Below, in pieces: positions 1 through 5,553 of a stretch of DNA of 6,007 nt. The DNA comes from Bacteroidales bacterium GP1. Lineage in GTDB: Bacteria; Bacteroidota; Bacteroidia; Bacteroidales; Muribaculaceae. Under the pieces are notes generated by a model. It saw only the letters and a program-made list of their open reading frames with translations. It was not told the origin of the DNA and made no database searches. The position numbers were made by a program, and so were the translations under genes. Every line of letters starts with the position of its first letter. The first letter of the stretch is position 1. The stretch is from positions 20,297 to 26,303 of the forward strand of contig DAAI01000028.1 in assembly GCA_001701105.1 (NCBI GenBank), given 5' to 3'.

Positions 1-23
1 CTGGCCAACTGAGCTAAAGAGGC
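1..23 (-). tRNA. tRNA, 5' part only (cut by window edge); anticodon not visible
   Basis: Read on the minus strand from position 23, the sequence opens with a seven-base 5' acceptor strand GCCTCTT, then TA at tRNA positions 8-9, then the D-stem GCTC and a D-loop AGTTGGCCAG that carries the usual A14 and the GG pair. This is the canonical start of a tRNA. The anticodon, variable and T arms and the 3' acceptor strand lie to the left of position 1, so the identity cannot be read. From memory, Bacteroidales threonine tRNAs begin in a similar way, but that is only a guess. The 5' end lies 4 nt after the 3' end of the SRP RNA and no promoter or terminator fits between them. Confidence 0.85.
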
Positions 24-27
24 AGGT

Positions 28-122
28 GGGCGAGCGATCTACATCGCACCGCTCAACCCGCTACCCTTGCTTCGGTCAAGATCTGGGGGATTCACGGGGA
101 GCTGGTCGTGCAGGACTCACCC
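28..122 (-). ncRNA. ffs: Signal recognition particle RNA, small bacterial (4.5S-like) type
   Basis: This is the RNA scaffold that binds Ffh and, with FtsY, targets nascent membrane and secreted proteins co-translationally. On the minus strand it carries the conserved core GTGAATCCCCCAG ... GAAGCAAGGGTAGC, and near the 3' end GATGTAG, as in E. coli 4.5S RNA. It folds into one long rod: GGGTGAG (122-116) pairs with CTCGCCC (34-28), TGCAC (112-108) with GTGCG (49-45), GCTC (102-99) with GAGC (54-51), CCCG (98-95) with CGGG (60-57), and CCC (87-85) with GGG (66-64). Ends were set by the terminal helix, giving about 95 nt, the usual size for a small bacterial SRP RNA without an Alu domain. The apical loop is unusual: TTGACC (79-74) stands where the common form has C-GGAA-G. 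A tRNA follows at once in the same orientation. Confidence 0.93.
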
Positions 123-126
123 GATG

Positions 127-158
127 CAAAATTACAACTTTTTTTTGATTCCACCAAA
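127..158 (-). promoter_or_regulatory. Bacteroidota-type promoter of the SRP RNA gene
   Basis: On the minus strand TTTG (158-155) is followed after exactly 20 bases by TAATTTTG (134-127), a full match to the Bacteroidota sigma-ABfr pattern TTTG-N19-21-TAnnTTTG. The predicted start is about position 122, the first G of the SRP RNA terminal helix, which puts TTTG at -36 to -33 and the second element at -12 to -5. The agreement between this start and the independently folded RNA end makes the call strong. Confidence 0.85.
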
Positions 159-163
159 TCCGC

Positions 164-184
164 GGGCTGTCAGCCCTGTTTTTT
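164..184 (+). terminator. Short GC hairpin with T-run, terminator-like on the plus strand
   Basis: GGGCT (164-168) and AGCCC (172-176) form a 5-bp stem with a 3-nt loop, followed by TGTTTTTT (177-184). The T-run lies on the plus-strand side, so as an intrinsic terminator it would stop rightward transcription before it enters the 3' end of rnr antisense. No plus-strand gene is visible to the left within the window. On the minus strand the same hairpin lacks a T-run, so it is not a clear terminator for rnr. Confidence 0.35.
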
Positions 185-205
185 AACAGAAAATAACAGC
201 CTGAC
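169..205. repeat. Imperfect inverted repeat just downstream of rnr
   Basis: Read on the minus strand, GTCAG (205-201) pairs with CTGAC (173-169), CTGTT (199-195) with AACAG (180-176), and TTTT (193-190) with AAAA (184-181). There is a 1x2 internal loop, one bulged A and a 5-nt loop: 14 base pairs in all. It starts 16 nt after the rnr stop codon, so it probably forms the 3' end structure of the rnr mRNA. It shares bases 169-176 with the short GGGCT/AGCCC hairpin, so only one of the two can form at a time. Confidence 0.55.
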
Positions 206-221
206 CCCTCTGCAATAAGGT

Positions 222-2459
222 TTATTTGCGGGATTTGGTGCGTTTTTTTGACTTCGACTTACTGGGTTCGTGCCTTTTTCCCGGCTTTTTTTCTTCCAGG
301 GGGCGATTGGGATTTCCCTTGTCGTCGATAAGGGCAAAGTCGAGCTGCTTGCGTTCGAGATCCGCGCGAGCCACCTGCACTTTCACTTCATCTCCGAGCG
401 TATACTTCACGCCGTGACGCCGTCCGATCAGGCAATAATTCTTTTCATCAAGGTCGTAATAATCATCTGCGAGGTCGCGGATCGGCACGAGTCCTTCGCA
501 CATCGAGTCGTTAAGTTCAACATAGAATCCCCATTCGGTAACGCCGGAAATCACGCCATCGTAGATTTCGCCGAGGCGGTCTTTCATAAATTCCACCTGC
601 TTATATCGGATTGATGCGCGCTCGGCATTGGCGGCAATCACTTCCATATCAGAGTCGTGACGGCATTCATCCTCCAGCTTCATTTTGTCGGCGCTCCTTC
701 CTCCCTCGGCATATTTGGCAAGCAGCCTGTGCACAAGCATATCCGGATATCGCCTGATGGGGGAGGTGAAATGAGTGTAATAGGGCATTGCAAGGCCATA
801 GTGTCCAACATTGTCTGTGGTATATGTGGCCTTGGCCATAGCGCGGATTGCAAGAATGGACAGCATATTCTCCTCGCCTTTCCCCTTTACGTCGCGAAGA
901 AGGCGGTTGACACTCTGGTTCACTGCCTTGGCTTTGCCATCGGTTTCGATCTTATATCCGAACCGGGAGGCTATGAGGGCAAGATTCCCTATCTTCTCGG
1001 GATCAGGATTATCATGCACCCGATATACGAATGTCTTGGCTTTCTTCCCCTTCGGCACTTTTCCTATCGATTCGGCCACGGTAAGGTTGGCGAGCAGCAT
1101 GAACTCCTCTATGAGTTTATTGGCATCTTTGCTTTCCTTGAAGTATACGGATATAGGCTTGCCGTCTTTATCGATCTCAAACCTTACTTCCGCGCGATCA
1201 AACTCCAGCGCGCCTGCCTGATATCGGCGACGGCGCAATTCCTTAGCCATCTTATTGAGAACTCCCAATTCAGTGGCGAAATCGCCTTCGCCGGTCTCAA
1301 TTATTTTCTGCGCCTCTTCATAGGTGAAGCGGCGGTCAGAACATATCACGGTGCGTCCGATACGGCTGTTGAGTACATTCGCTTTCTCATCCATCTCAAA
1401 AATAGCGGAGAAGGTGAGTTTTTCTTCATTCGGGCGCAAGGAGCATATGCCGTTTGACAGTCTTTCGGGAAGCATCGGGATGGTGCGGTCCACGAGATAT
1501 ACAGATGTAGCCCGCTTTTGGGCTTCTTTGTCAATAATTGAGCCGGGATGCACATAGTGGGTAACATCGGCAATATGCACTCCCACTTCCCAATGTCCGT
1601 TTGGGAGCTTTCGGATAGAGAGGGCATCATCGAAGTCTTTGGCATCGCGGGGGTCGATTGTGAAAGTCGTAACGCTCCGGAAATCCTCTCGTCTGGCTAC
1701 TTCCTCGGGGGTAATTCCGGCTTCTATCTTATTAGCGGCTCGCTCAACATTGTCAGGATATTTATACGGGAGTCCGAATTCTGCAAGGATGGCGTGCATT
1801 TCCGTATTGTTGTCGCCTTTTGAGCCGAGAATATCGATAATCTCTCCCCGGGGATTCATCTCTTCGTCACGCCATTGCACGATACGCGCCACGGCCTTGT
1901 CGCCATCCTTGCCTCCCTTGAGCTTGCTACGGGGGATGATGATGTCGGCGGCAAGAAATTTGGAATCCGTCACGAGGGCGGCATAATTACGGTCGATCTT
2001 GAGGGTGCCCACAAATTGCTGATCCTTGGCCTCGATAATCTCAATTACTTTGGCCTCCGGCTCGGCTCCACGCCGTGCTGCCGAGACAACCACACGCACC
2101 TTGTCGCCATTAAGGGCGTGCATCGAATTGCGTTCGGCCACGAAAATCTGCTCGTCGTCGACCACCACGGCATTCTTGCCATTGGAACGGCGCACGAAGT
2201 AACCCACATTCTCGGTGCCGCGGTTGGCCTTAGCCTTATATTTGCCAAGATCCACTTCCAGAATCTCATCGGCTGCCGCGAGCTCATCGAGCACCTTTAT
2301 TACATCCATGCGCCCGGAGGGGCTGGTGGCACCGATGCCGAATGCAATCTGTTTGTAATTAAAACTTTGCTTATTTTGTTGCTGCAGGAATTCCATTATC
2401 AGTTCCGGCAGCCGACTTCTCTTTATCTTGCCCTCACGAGGTGGTGATGTCCTTTTCAT
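222..2459 (-). CDS. rnr: Ribonuclease R, 3'-5' exoribonuclease (RNB/RNase II family)
   Basis: A 745-residue processive, Mg-dependent hydrolytic exonuclease that degrades structured RNA from the 3' end, with roles in rRNA and mRNA quality control in the cytoplasm. Domains in order: a winged-helix segment (about 15-75), two cold-shock OB domains (about 80-143 and 148-215), the RNB catalytic domain (about 260-580), an S1 domain (about 630-712), and a Lys/Arg/Ser-rich tail (723-745). The metal-binding aspartates are in TIDPRDAKDFDDALS: D269, D275, D277 and D278, the same spacing as D272/D278/D280/D281 of E. coli RNase R. The conserved block HYGLAMPYYTHFTSPIRRYP (553-572) is intact, and the length is normal for the family. 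The ATG at 2459 is chosen because it directly precedes the winged-helix region; an AAGGA lies only 2 nt before it, too close for a standard Shine-Dalgarno. No clean promoter was found in the 85 bp upstream. The gene is intact and transcribed towards the SRP RNA gene. Confidence 0.97.
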   Translation of the reverse strand: MKRTSPPREGKIKRSRLPELIMEFLQQQNKQSFNYKQIAFGIGATSPSGRMDVIKVLDELAAADEILEVDLGKYKAKANRGTENVGYFVRRSNGKNAVVVDDEQIFVAERNSMHALNGDKVRVVVSAARRGAEPEAKVIEIIEAKDQQFVGTLKIDRNYAALVTDSKFLAADIIIPRSKLKGGKDGDKAVARIVQWRDEEMNPRGEIIDILGSKGDNNTEMHAILAEFGLPYKYPDNVERAANKIEAGITPEEVARREDFRSVTTFTIDPRDAKDFDDALSIRKLPNGHWEVGVHIADVTHYVHPGSIIDKEAQKRATSVYLVDRTIPMLPERLSNGICSLRPNEEKLTFSAIFEMDEKANVLNSRIGRTVICSDRRFTYEEAQKIIETGEGDFATELGVLNKMAKELRRRRYQAGALEFDRAEVRFEIDKDGKPISVYFKESKDANKLIEEFMLLANLTVAESIGKVPKGKKAKTFVYRVHDNPDPEKIGNLALIASRFGYKIETDGKAKAVNQSVNRLLRDVKGKGEENMLSILAIRAMAKATYTTDNVGHYGLAMPYYTHFTSPIRRYPDMLVHRLLAKYAEGGRSADKMKLEDECRHDSDMEVIAANAERASIRYKQVEFMKDRLGEIYDGVISGVTEWGFYVELNDSMCEGLVPIRDLADDYYDLDEKNYCLIGRRHGVKYTLGDEVKVQVARADLERKQLDFALIDDKGNPNRPLEEKKPGKRHEPSKSKSKKRTKSRK

Positions 2460-2543
2460 ATTCCTTGTATATTTATATCGCCTAAGCGAATTTACATTAA
2501 TACCGGCCGGCCATAATACGCCCTGCCTTAATTATATAACAAC

Positions 2544-2574
2544 GCGGGGCCAAGATTGATTAATCCTGCCCCGC
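2544..2574 (-). terminator. Hairpin after the C1 peptidase gene, probable terminator
   Basis: GCGGGGC (2574-2568 on the minus strand) pairs perfectly with GCCCCGC (2550-2544), and inside the loop GATT and AATC can pair too. It is followed on the minus strand by GTTGTTATATAA, U-rich but not a pure run. It lies 55 nt past the peptidase stop and 85 nt before the rnr start, so it probably ends the peptidase transcript and insulates rnr. A second, weaker hairpin (GGCGC/GCGCC, 2594-2611) lies between it and the peptidase stop. Confidence 0.6.
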
Positions 2575-2629
2575 TAAGATGGTAATTTTGTATGGCGCTC
2601 CCCATGGCGCCTTCGGTAAATACCGGTGA

Positions 2630-3850
2630 TTATTTTTTAAATTTCTTTGCTATGGCAGCCGGTACGGCATCATTATGAACCCCGACTCCGATGGTCTTGG
2701 CCAGGAAATAGGGGATGGATACATAGATATATCCGTCGTAAAGCTGATTCGTATCCCACGAATTCTTTACCTTGTAGTAGCGGTTGCCTTCCTGATCTGT
2801 GGCTGTGCCAACAATCACCATTCCATGATCGTCGGTGGTCTCGAAATTGTCGAAACTCTGCTGACGGCTTTCCTGGGTGACCTCTATCTCCTTCACCGGG
2901 CCCTTGATTGCATATTTCTCATCTTCACGGTCCTTATCGGAGAGCTTCACCCAGCGTGAAAGCTCCGTATCGGTCATGTCCTTGTCCTCTTTGCCGGCCG
3001 GCATCAAGGCATATCCCTTGCGCCATTTGAAACCGGGCTCTGATACGTCGGCAGCCCACATTACGGTGTATCCCTTGTCGAGCGCATTGTCGACAATGGC
3101 TTGCATATCTTCCATCGGAACATTGCGCGAAGAGGTCCATGCCCAGTTGTCGGGGATTTCAAGAATGGCCTCTTCGTAGAAAGGATGGTGGGTATAGCTG
3201 ATAAAGTTGGTGAAATTTTCGGCTTCTAACCCCTTCTCTTTTGCGAAGCTCTGGGGGGTATAGGTCTTTCCCTGATATGTGAAAGAGGCGGGCACCGGGC
3301 CGAGGTAGGCATCGAGGATGCCTATATATCCGGGAAGCCACGCTGTGGATAGCTTCTTATTGCGCTGGCCGCGTGCGAGCACGGCTTTGAGATAGGCCTC
3401 CAGTGCTTCGGCCATCTCGTAATGGCTGTGCTTCTTTTCGCCGTAATTGATGCCGGCGTAAGCCTCCTCGGGTATCGCGCCGTAAAGCTGCGTCATGTTG
3501 AGCACGTCGCCAAACGACCCCCCCTGCGCGAAATTGATGGTGCCGTTCATGCGCATCCATTTCTTGGCCTTGTCGATATAAGCATTGCGCACCACATACA
3601 TCTCTGAAAGATCGAGCTCCTCGCCCGTTTTGCGTTTCACGTTGTCCTCCAGCGTCGAGAGTCCGGAGAAGGCCCAGCATGTGCCCGATTTATTCTGATC
3701 TTTTACCGACGTATGAGGATTGATCTTGACATCGGTGAATGTGAATCCTGTGGAATCGGGATTCTCAATTTTTGATTCCGCTGCAGCCGGAAGTGAACAG
3801 GCGCAGCTGAAAGCCAGAATGGCAGGGAGTAGGAGTTGTTTTGCTTTCAT
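2630..3850 (-). CDS. Exported C1B-family cysteine peptidase (bleomycin hydrolase / aminopeptidase C-like)
   Basis: A 406-residue papain-fold peptidase. The papain-type active site is complete: Gln52 and Cys58 in KDQNKSGTCWAFS, His342 in TTDDHGMVIVG, and Asn363 in KVKNSWD. The long insertions between Cys and His, the total length and the Gln-Cys context match the C1B branch (bleomycin hydrolase, PepC) rather than classical papain. Unlike the cytosolic members it starts with a signal peptide: K2/K4, a hydrophobic stretch (residues 6-20), and a probable signal peptidase I site after PAAA (21-24). Cys16 and Cys18 do not sit in a canonical lipobox, so a lipoprotein is less likely but not excluded. 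It should act in the periplasm or outside the cell, probably on oligopeptides; the substrate is unknown. The reading frame extends to 3940, but the start is placed at the ATG at 3850, which begins the signal peptide and lies just downstream of a good promoter. It ends in a basic tail (KKFKK), unlike my recollection of C1B enzymes whose C-terminus enters the active site. Confidence 0.88.
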   Translation of the reverse strand: MKAKQLLLPAILAFSCACSLPAAAESKIENPDSTGFTFTDVKINPHTSVKDQNKSGTCWAFSGLSTLEDNVKRKTGEELDLSEMYVVRNAYIDKAKKWMRMNGTINFAQGGSFGDVLNMTQLYGAIPEEAYAGINYGEKKHSHYEMAEALEAYLKAVLARGQRNKKLSTAWLPGYIGILDAYLGPVPASFTYQGKTYTPQSFAKEKGLEAENFTNFISYTHHPFYEEAILEIPDNWAWTSSRNVPMEDMQAIVDNALDKGYTVMWAADVSEPGFKWRKGYALMPAGKEDKDMTDTELSRWVKLSDKDREDEKYAIKGPVKEIEVTQESRQQSFDNFETTDDHGMVIVGTATDQEGNRYYKVKNSWDTNQLYDGYIYVSIPYFLAKTIGVGVHNDAVPAAIAKKFKK

Positions 3851-3877
3851 GGTATAGAGGTTAATTTCTTTCTCATG

Positions 3878-3909
3878 CAAATTTAATTGAATTTTCCCTT
3901 TTCTGCAAT
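3878..3909 (-). promoter_or_regulatory. Bacteroidota-type promoter of the C1 peptidase gene
   Basis: On the minus strand ATTG (3909-3906) is followed after 20 bases by TAAATTTG (3885-3878), a perfect -7 element with a one-mismatch -33 element. Transcription would start near 3873, about 23 nt before the ATG at 3850. This supports that start over in-frame codons further upstream, which would not be on the transcript. Confidence 0.7.
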
Positions 3910-3963
3910 TCGTGAGCCGATTTTCATGCCCTTTTCCCACGGCTTACCCCTGAATATAGTAAG

Positions 3964-3991
3964 GGCCGGACGCTCTATTCGGCATCCGGCC
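3964..3991 (-). terminator. Hairpin after the 65-residue membrane protein gene, probable terminator
   Basis: GGCCGGA (3991-3985 on the minus strand) pairs perfectly with TCCGGCC (3970-3964) over 7 bp with a 14-nt loop. It begins 21 nt past the stop codon of the small upstream gene and is followed on the minus strand by CTTACTATATT, a weak U-rich tail. It separates that gene from the peptidase promoter, as a terminator should. Confidence 0.55.
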
Positions 3992-4012
3992 TATTGAATT
4001 TAATGAGGAGGA

Positions 4013-4210
4013 TTATTTCCGGCCTAAGATTTCCTTACGCCCCTCGATAATCTCTTTGTGACCTTCGCGTATCTCCTTGAGGCCTTTGTGGATATGACAC
4101 AATTTATGTAAGGCCTTGCTTGCCACTACCAGAGTGGCCACGCCTACCATCAGATGCAGGCAATGAGGGATCATGCGCGGAAGCTCTTCCTCAAATTTAC
4201 ATTTTTTCAT
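4013..4210 (-). CDS. Small membrane-anchored protein with three GxKEIxE heptads (unknown function)
   Basis: I do not recognise this 65-residue protein. It has a short charged N-terminus, one predicted membrane helix (about residues 17-35, rich in L, V and A), and a charged helical tail (43-65). The tail is three consecutive 7-residue units, GLKEIRE, GHKEIIE and GRKEILG, then RK; the pattern suits an amphipathic or coiled-coil helix. His and Cys flank the membrane helix: H16-C17-x-H19 before it and H35-x-x-C38-H39-x-H41 after it. The ATG at 4210 is chosen because the only extension is to a TTG at 4237 through very AT-rich sequence. A hairpin follows the stop codon. The PAS gene lies 132 bp upstream in the same orientation, so co-transcription is possible but not shown. 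That it is a real gene rests on start context, composition, protein-level repeats and the terminator. Confidence 0.7.
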   Translation of the reverse strand: MKKCKFEEELPRMIPHCLHLMVGVATLVVASKALHKLCHIHKGLKEIREGHKEIIEGRKEILGRK

Positions 4211-4301
4211 AGTATTAATTTTAATATTTTCAAACAAACAATTTTTACCTTATTCCTAAGCGGCTCCGATTGCAGCCTCTTTATTATTAATACAACCGGA
4301 C

Positions 4302-4325
4302 TCGGCGAAAGTTCACGCACGCCGA
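4302..4325 (-). terminator. Weak hairpin after the PAS gene
   Basis: TCGGCG (4325-4320 on the minus strand) pairs with CGCCGA (4307-4302) over 6 bp with a 12-nt loop, starting 17 nt after the PAS stop codon. No U-run follows directly, so it may be only a transcript-end structure or a partial terminator. The rest of 4211-4301 is AT-rich; I found no clean TTTG/TAnnTTTG promoter for the downstream 65-residue gene there. Confidence 0.3.
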
Positions 4326-4342
4326 AAATCCGCCGCAATGGG

Positions 4343-4702
4343 TCAGTCGCGGATATAATGTGGCACATCCCGGGGGATAATCATCGACAGCTCGACGAGC
4401 CCGGCCACTTTTCCCCGTTCATCGAACCATGCAGTCTGGAAAATCATCTTCTTTACGCCCTCTTTGTCGATAGTATAGGCGTTTGTGCCGCCCTCGGCCA
4501 AAAGTCGACGGATGATGGCTTTCGACCGGTCGTTATGATAATCCATAAGATTATGGCCTATCAGAGAGGCGCCCCCGCGCCCGGCAAACGTCTCGCGCGA
4601 GCGCTCGTTCATGTAGATTATATTGCATTCGGCGTCGGCCACAGTCACCGCGCAATTCATCCTGTAGGCCCAATCGGGCACTGATTGCCTTATATCATTC
4701 AT
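4343..4702 (-). CDS. Stand-alone PAS-domain protein
   Basis: A 119-residue protein that is almost entirely one PAS domain (about residues 12-110). Features seen: the opening strands CAVTVADAECNIIYMN (17-32), the helical segment with SRETF, the GxNLMDYH turn (50-56) followed by a helix, then strands including TIDKEGVKKMIFQTAWFDE (77-95) and GLVELSMII (101-109). There is no signal peptide, membrane segment, kinase, cyclase or DNA-binding region, so it is a cytoplasmic sensor or protein-interaction module that must act through a partner. It resembles small PAS proteins in which this turn reads like NLLDCHP; here Cys is replaced by Tyr and Pro by Asn, while the His (H56) remains. Whether it binds a ligand such as haem or flavin cannot be read from sequence. 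It is followed by a gene for a tiny membrane protein and is divergent from dut. Confidence 0.8.
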   Translation of the reverse strand: MNDIRQSVPDWAYRMNCAVTVADAECNIIYMNERSRETFAGRGGASLIGHNLMDYHNDRSKAIIRRLLAEGGTNAYTIDKEGVKKMIFQTAWFDERGKVAGLVELSMIIPRDVPHYIRD

Positions 4703-4972
4703 ACGACTATTGATTTATGATCTTATTATCTATCTTATATTGCTGATTCCAATTTATTAAGGATTATCCGGGCCGGACTCTCCTTGATTACCATGCTAAA
4801 TCCTTATGATTATAAAACCGATTCGGAGAAAGGATTGTTATGATTTCAAACATACATTAATCTATCCCGGAAAGGATCTCCTTAGCTAATGCTTTTCGCT
4901 TCTCGTCGCACTCCGGACATATTTCATAAGGCGCGACTACAGAAAAATCGTTCCCGGAAAAAAATCAAAAAC
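4703..4972. other. Divergent intergenic region between the PAS gene and dut
   Basis: These 270 bp must hold the promoters of both flanking genes, but no site fits the TTTG-N20-TAnnTTTG pattern well in either direction. The best -7-like box towards the PAS gene is TAAATTGG (4756-4749, minus strand) with no matching upstream box. Seen here: the direct repeat TTATGATT at 4804-4811 and 4838-4845, 34 bp apart; a small dyad CCGA-T-TCGG (4818-4826); and a dyad AAGGA-TC-TCCTT near 4871-4882. An open frame in phase with dut begins at ATG 4889 but is not conserved-looking. No RNA gene was recognised. Confidence 0.5.
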
Positions 4973-5416
4973 ATGGAACACATTAAAGTAAAAATCATCA
5001 ATGACTCTCCTTACGAATTGCCGGCGTACGAGACTCATTCCGCTGCAGGCATGGACGTGCGTGCAAATATAACGGAAGCAATCACCCTCGGCCCTCTCGA
5101 GCGTTGCCTTATCCCCACAGGACTACGGATGCAGCTGCCGCAGGGATACGAATGTCAGATCCGTCCGCGCTCCGGACTCGCCTTGAAGCACGGCCTCTCG
5201 ATTGTAAATTCACCGGGCACTGTGGATGCTGACTTTCGTGGCGACATCGGTATTATTCTAATAAACCTCTCCAACGAGCCATATACCATCACCCCCGGAG
5301 AGCGTATCGCCCAGATGGTGATAAAAGAATATGTCCATGTAGAGTGGGAGCCGGTGAAGCGCATCGACACTACCGAACGGGGTAACGGCGCTTTCGGTCA
5401 TACCGGTACCGACTGA
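4973..5416 (+). CDS. dut: Deoxyuridine 5'-triphosphate nucleotidohydrolase (dUTPase)
   Basis: A 147-residue trimeric enzyme that hydrolyses dUTP to dUMP and pyrophosphate, keeping uracil out of DNA and supplying dUMP to thymidylate synthase. All five family motifs are present in order: I, SAAGMDVRA (23-31); II, RPRSGLA (64-70); III, GTVDADFRGDIGI (82-94), with D85 in the place of the catalytic aspartate; IV, PGERIAQMVI (108-117); and V, RGNGAFGHTG (136-145). Motif V usually reads RGxGGFGxTG, so Ala140 replaces a Gly in the flexible P-loop-like C-terminal arm; the enzyme is otherwise typical in length and probably active. The ATG at 4973 is chosen because family members start at this point. 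The in-frame ATG at 4889 would add 28 basic residues with no counterpart in dUTPases. The leader is A-rich (AAAAAAATCAAAAAC) with no Shine-Dalgarno, as is common in Bacteroidota. Confidence 0.96.
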   Translation: MEHIKVKIINDSPYELPAYETHSAAGMDVRANITEAITLGPLERCLIPTGLRMQLPQGYECQIRPRSGLALKHGLSIVNSPGTVDADFRGDIGIILINLSNEPYTITPGERIAQMVIKEYVHVEWEPVKRIDTTERGNGAFGHTGTD

Positions 5417-5464
5417 CCTCCCTCACATCAGGATAATCATCTGCACATCCCGCAACACATTCCC

Positions 5465-5486
5465 AAGACTCCCGGACGGGAGTCTT
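5465..5486. terminator. Perfect hairpin between convergent dut and the 120-residue gene
   Basis: AAGACTCCC (5465-5473) and GGGAGTCTT (5478-5486) pair perfectly over 9 bp around a GGAC loop. It lies 48 nt after the dut stop and 67 nt after the stop of the convergent gene, so it can serve both as a bidirectional terminator. Neither side has a long T-run: the plus strand continues GAGTCTTAATC, and the minus strand continues GGGAATGTG, so it suits dut slightly better. Confidence 0.6.
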
Positions 5487-5553
5487 GAGTCTTAATCTAT
5501 GCCGCCCATGCCTAAAAAGCCGGGTCGCGATGATTTTAGGTCGCCTCCGGAAC

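Noticed and set aside
657..1457. Long plus-strand open frame (266 codons) inside rnr
   Set aside because: It lies wholly antisense to a well-supported RNase R gene with all motifs intact, shows no family motif, and is expected from codon bias on the coding strand. The same applies to the frames at 1875-2447, 270-614 and 811-1221.
3851..3940. Upstream extension of the C1 peptidase to an earlier start
   Set aside because: It would put 30 polar residues before a clear signal peptide and would begin upstream of the promoter at 3878-3909.
4211..4237. TTG start extending the 65-residue protein to 74 residues
   Set aside because: The extension is AT-rich and a proper ATG with an AT-rich leader exists at 4210.
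4889..4972. 28-residue N-terminal extension of dUTPase from ATG 4889
   Set aside because: The added residues are basic and have no counterpart in dUTPases; the ATG at 4973 begins exactly where family members begin, after a typical A-rich leader.
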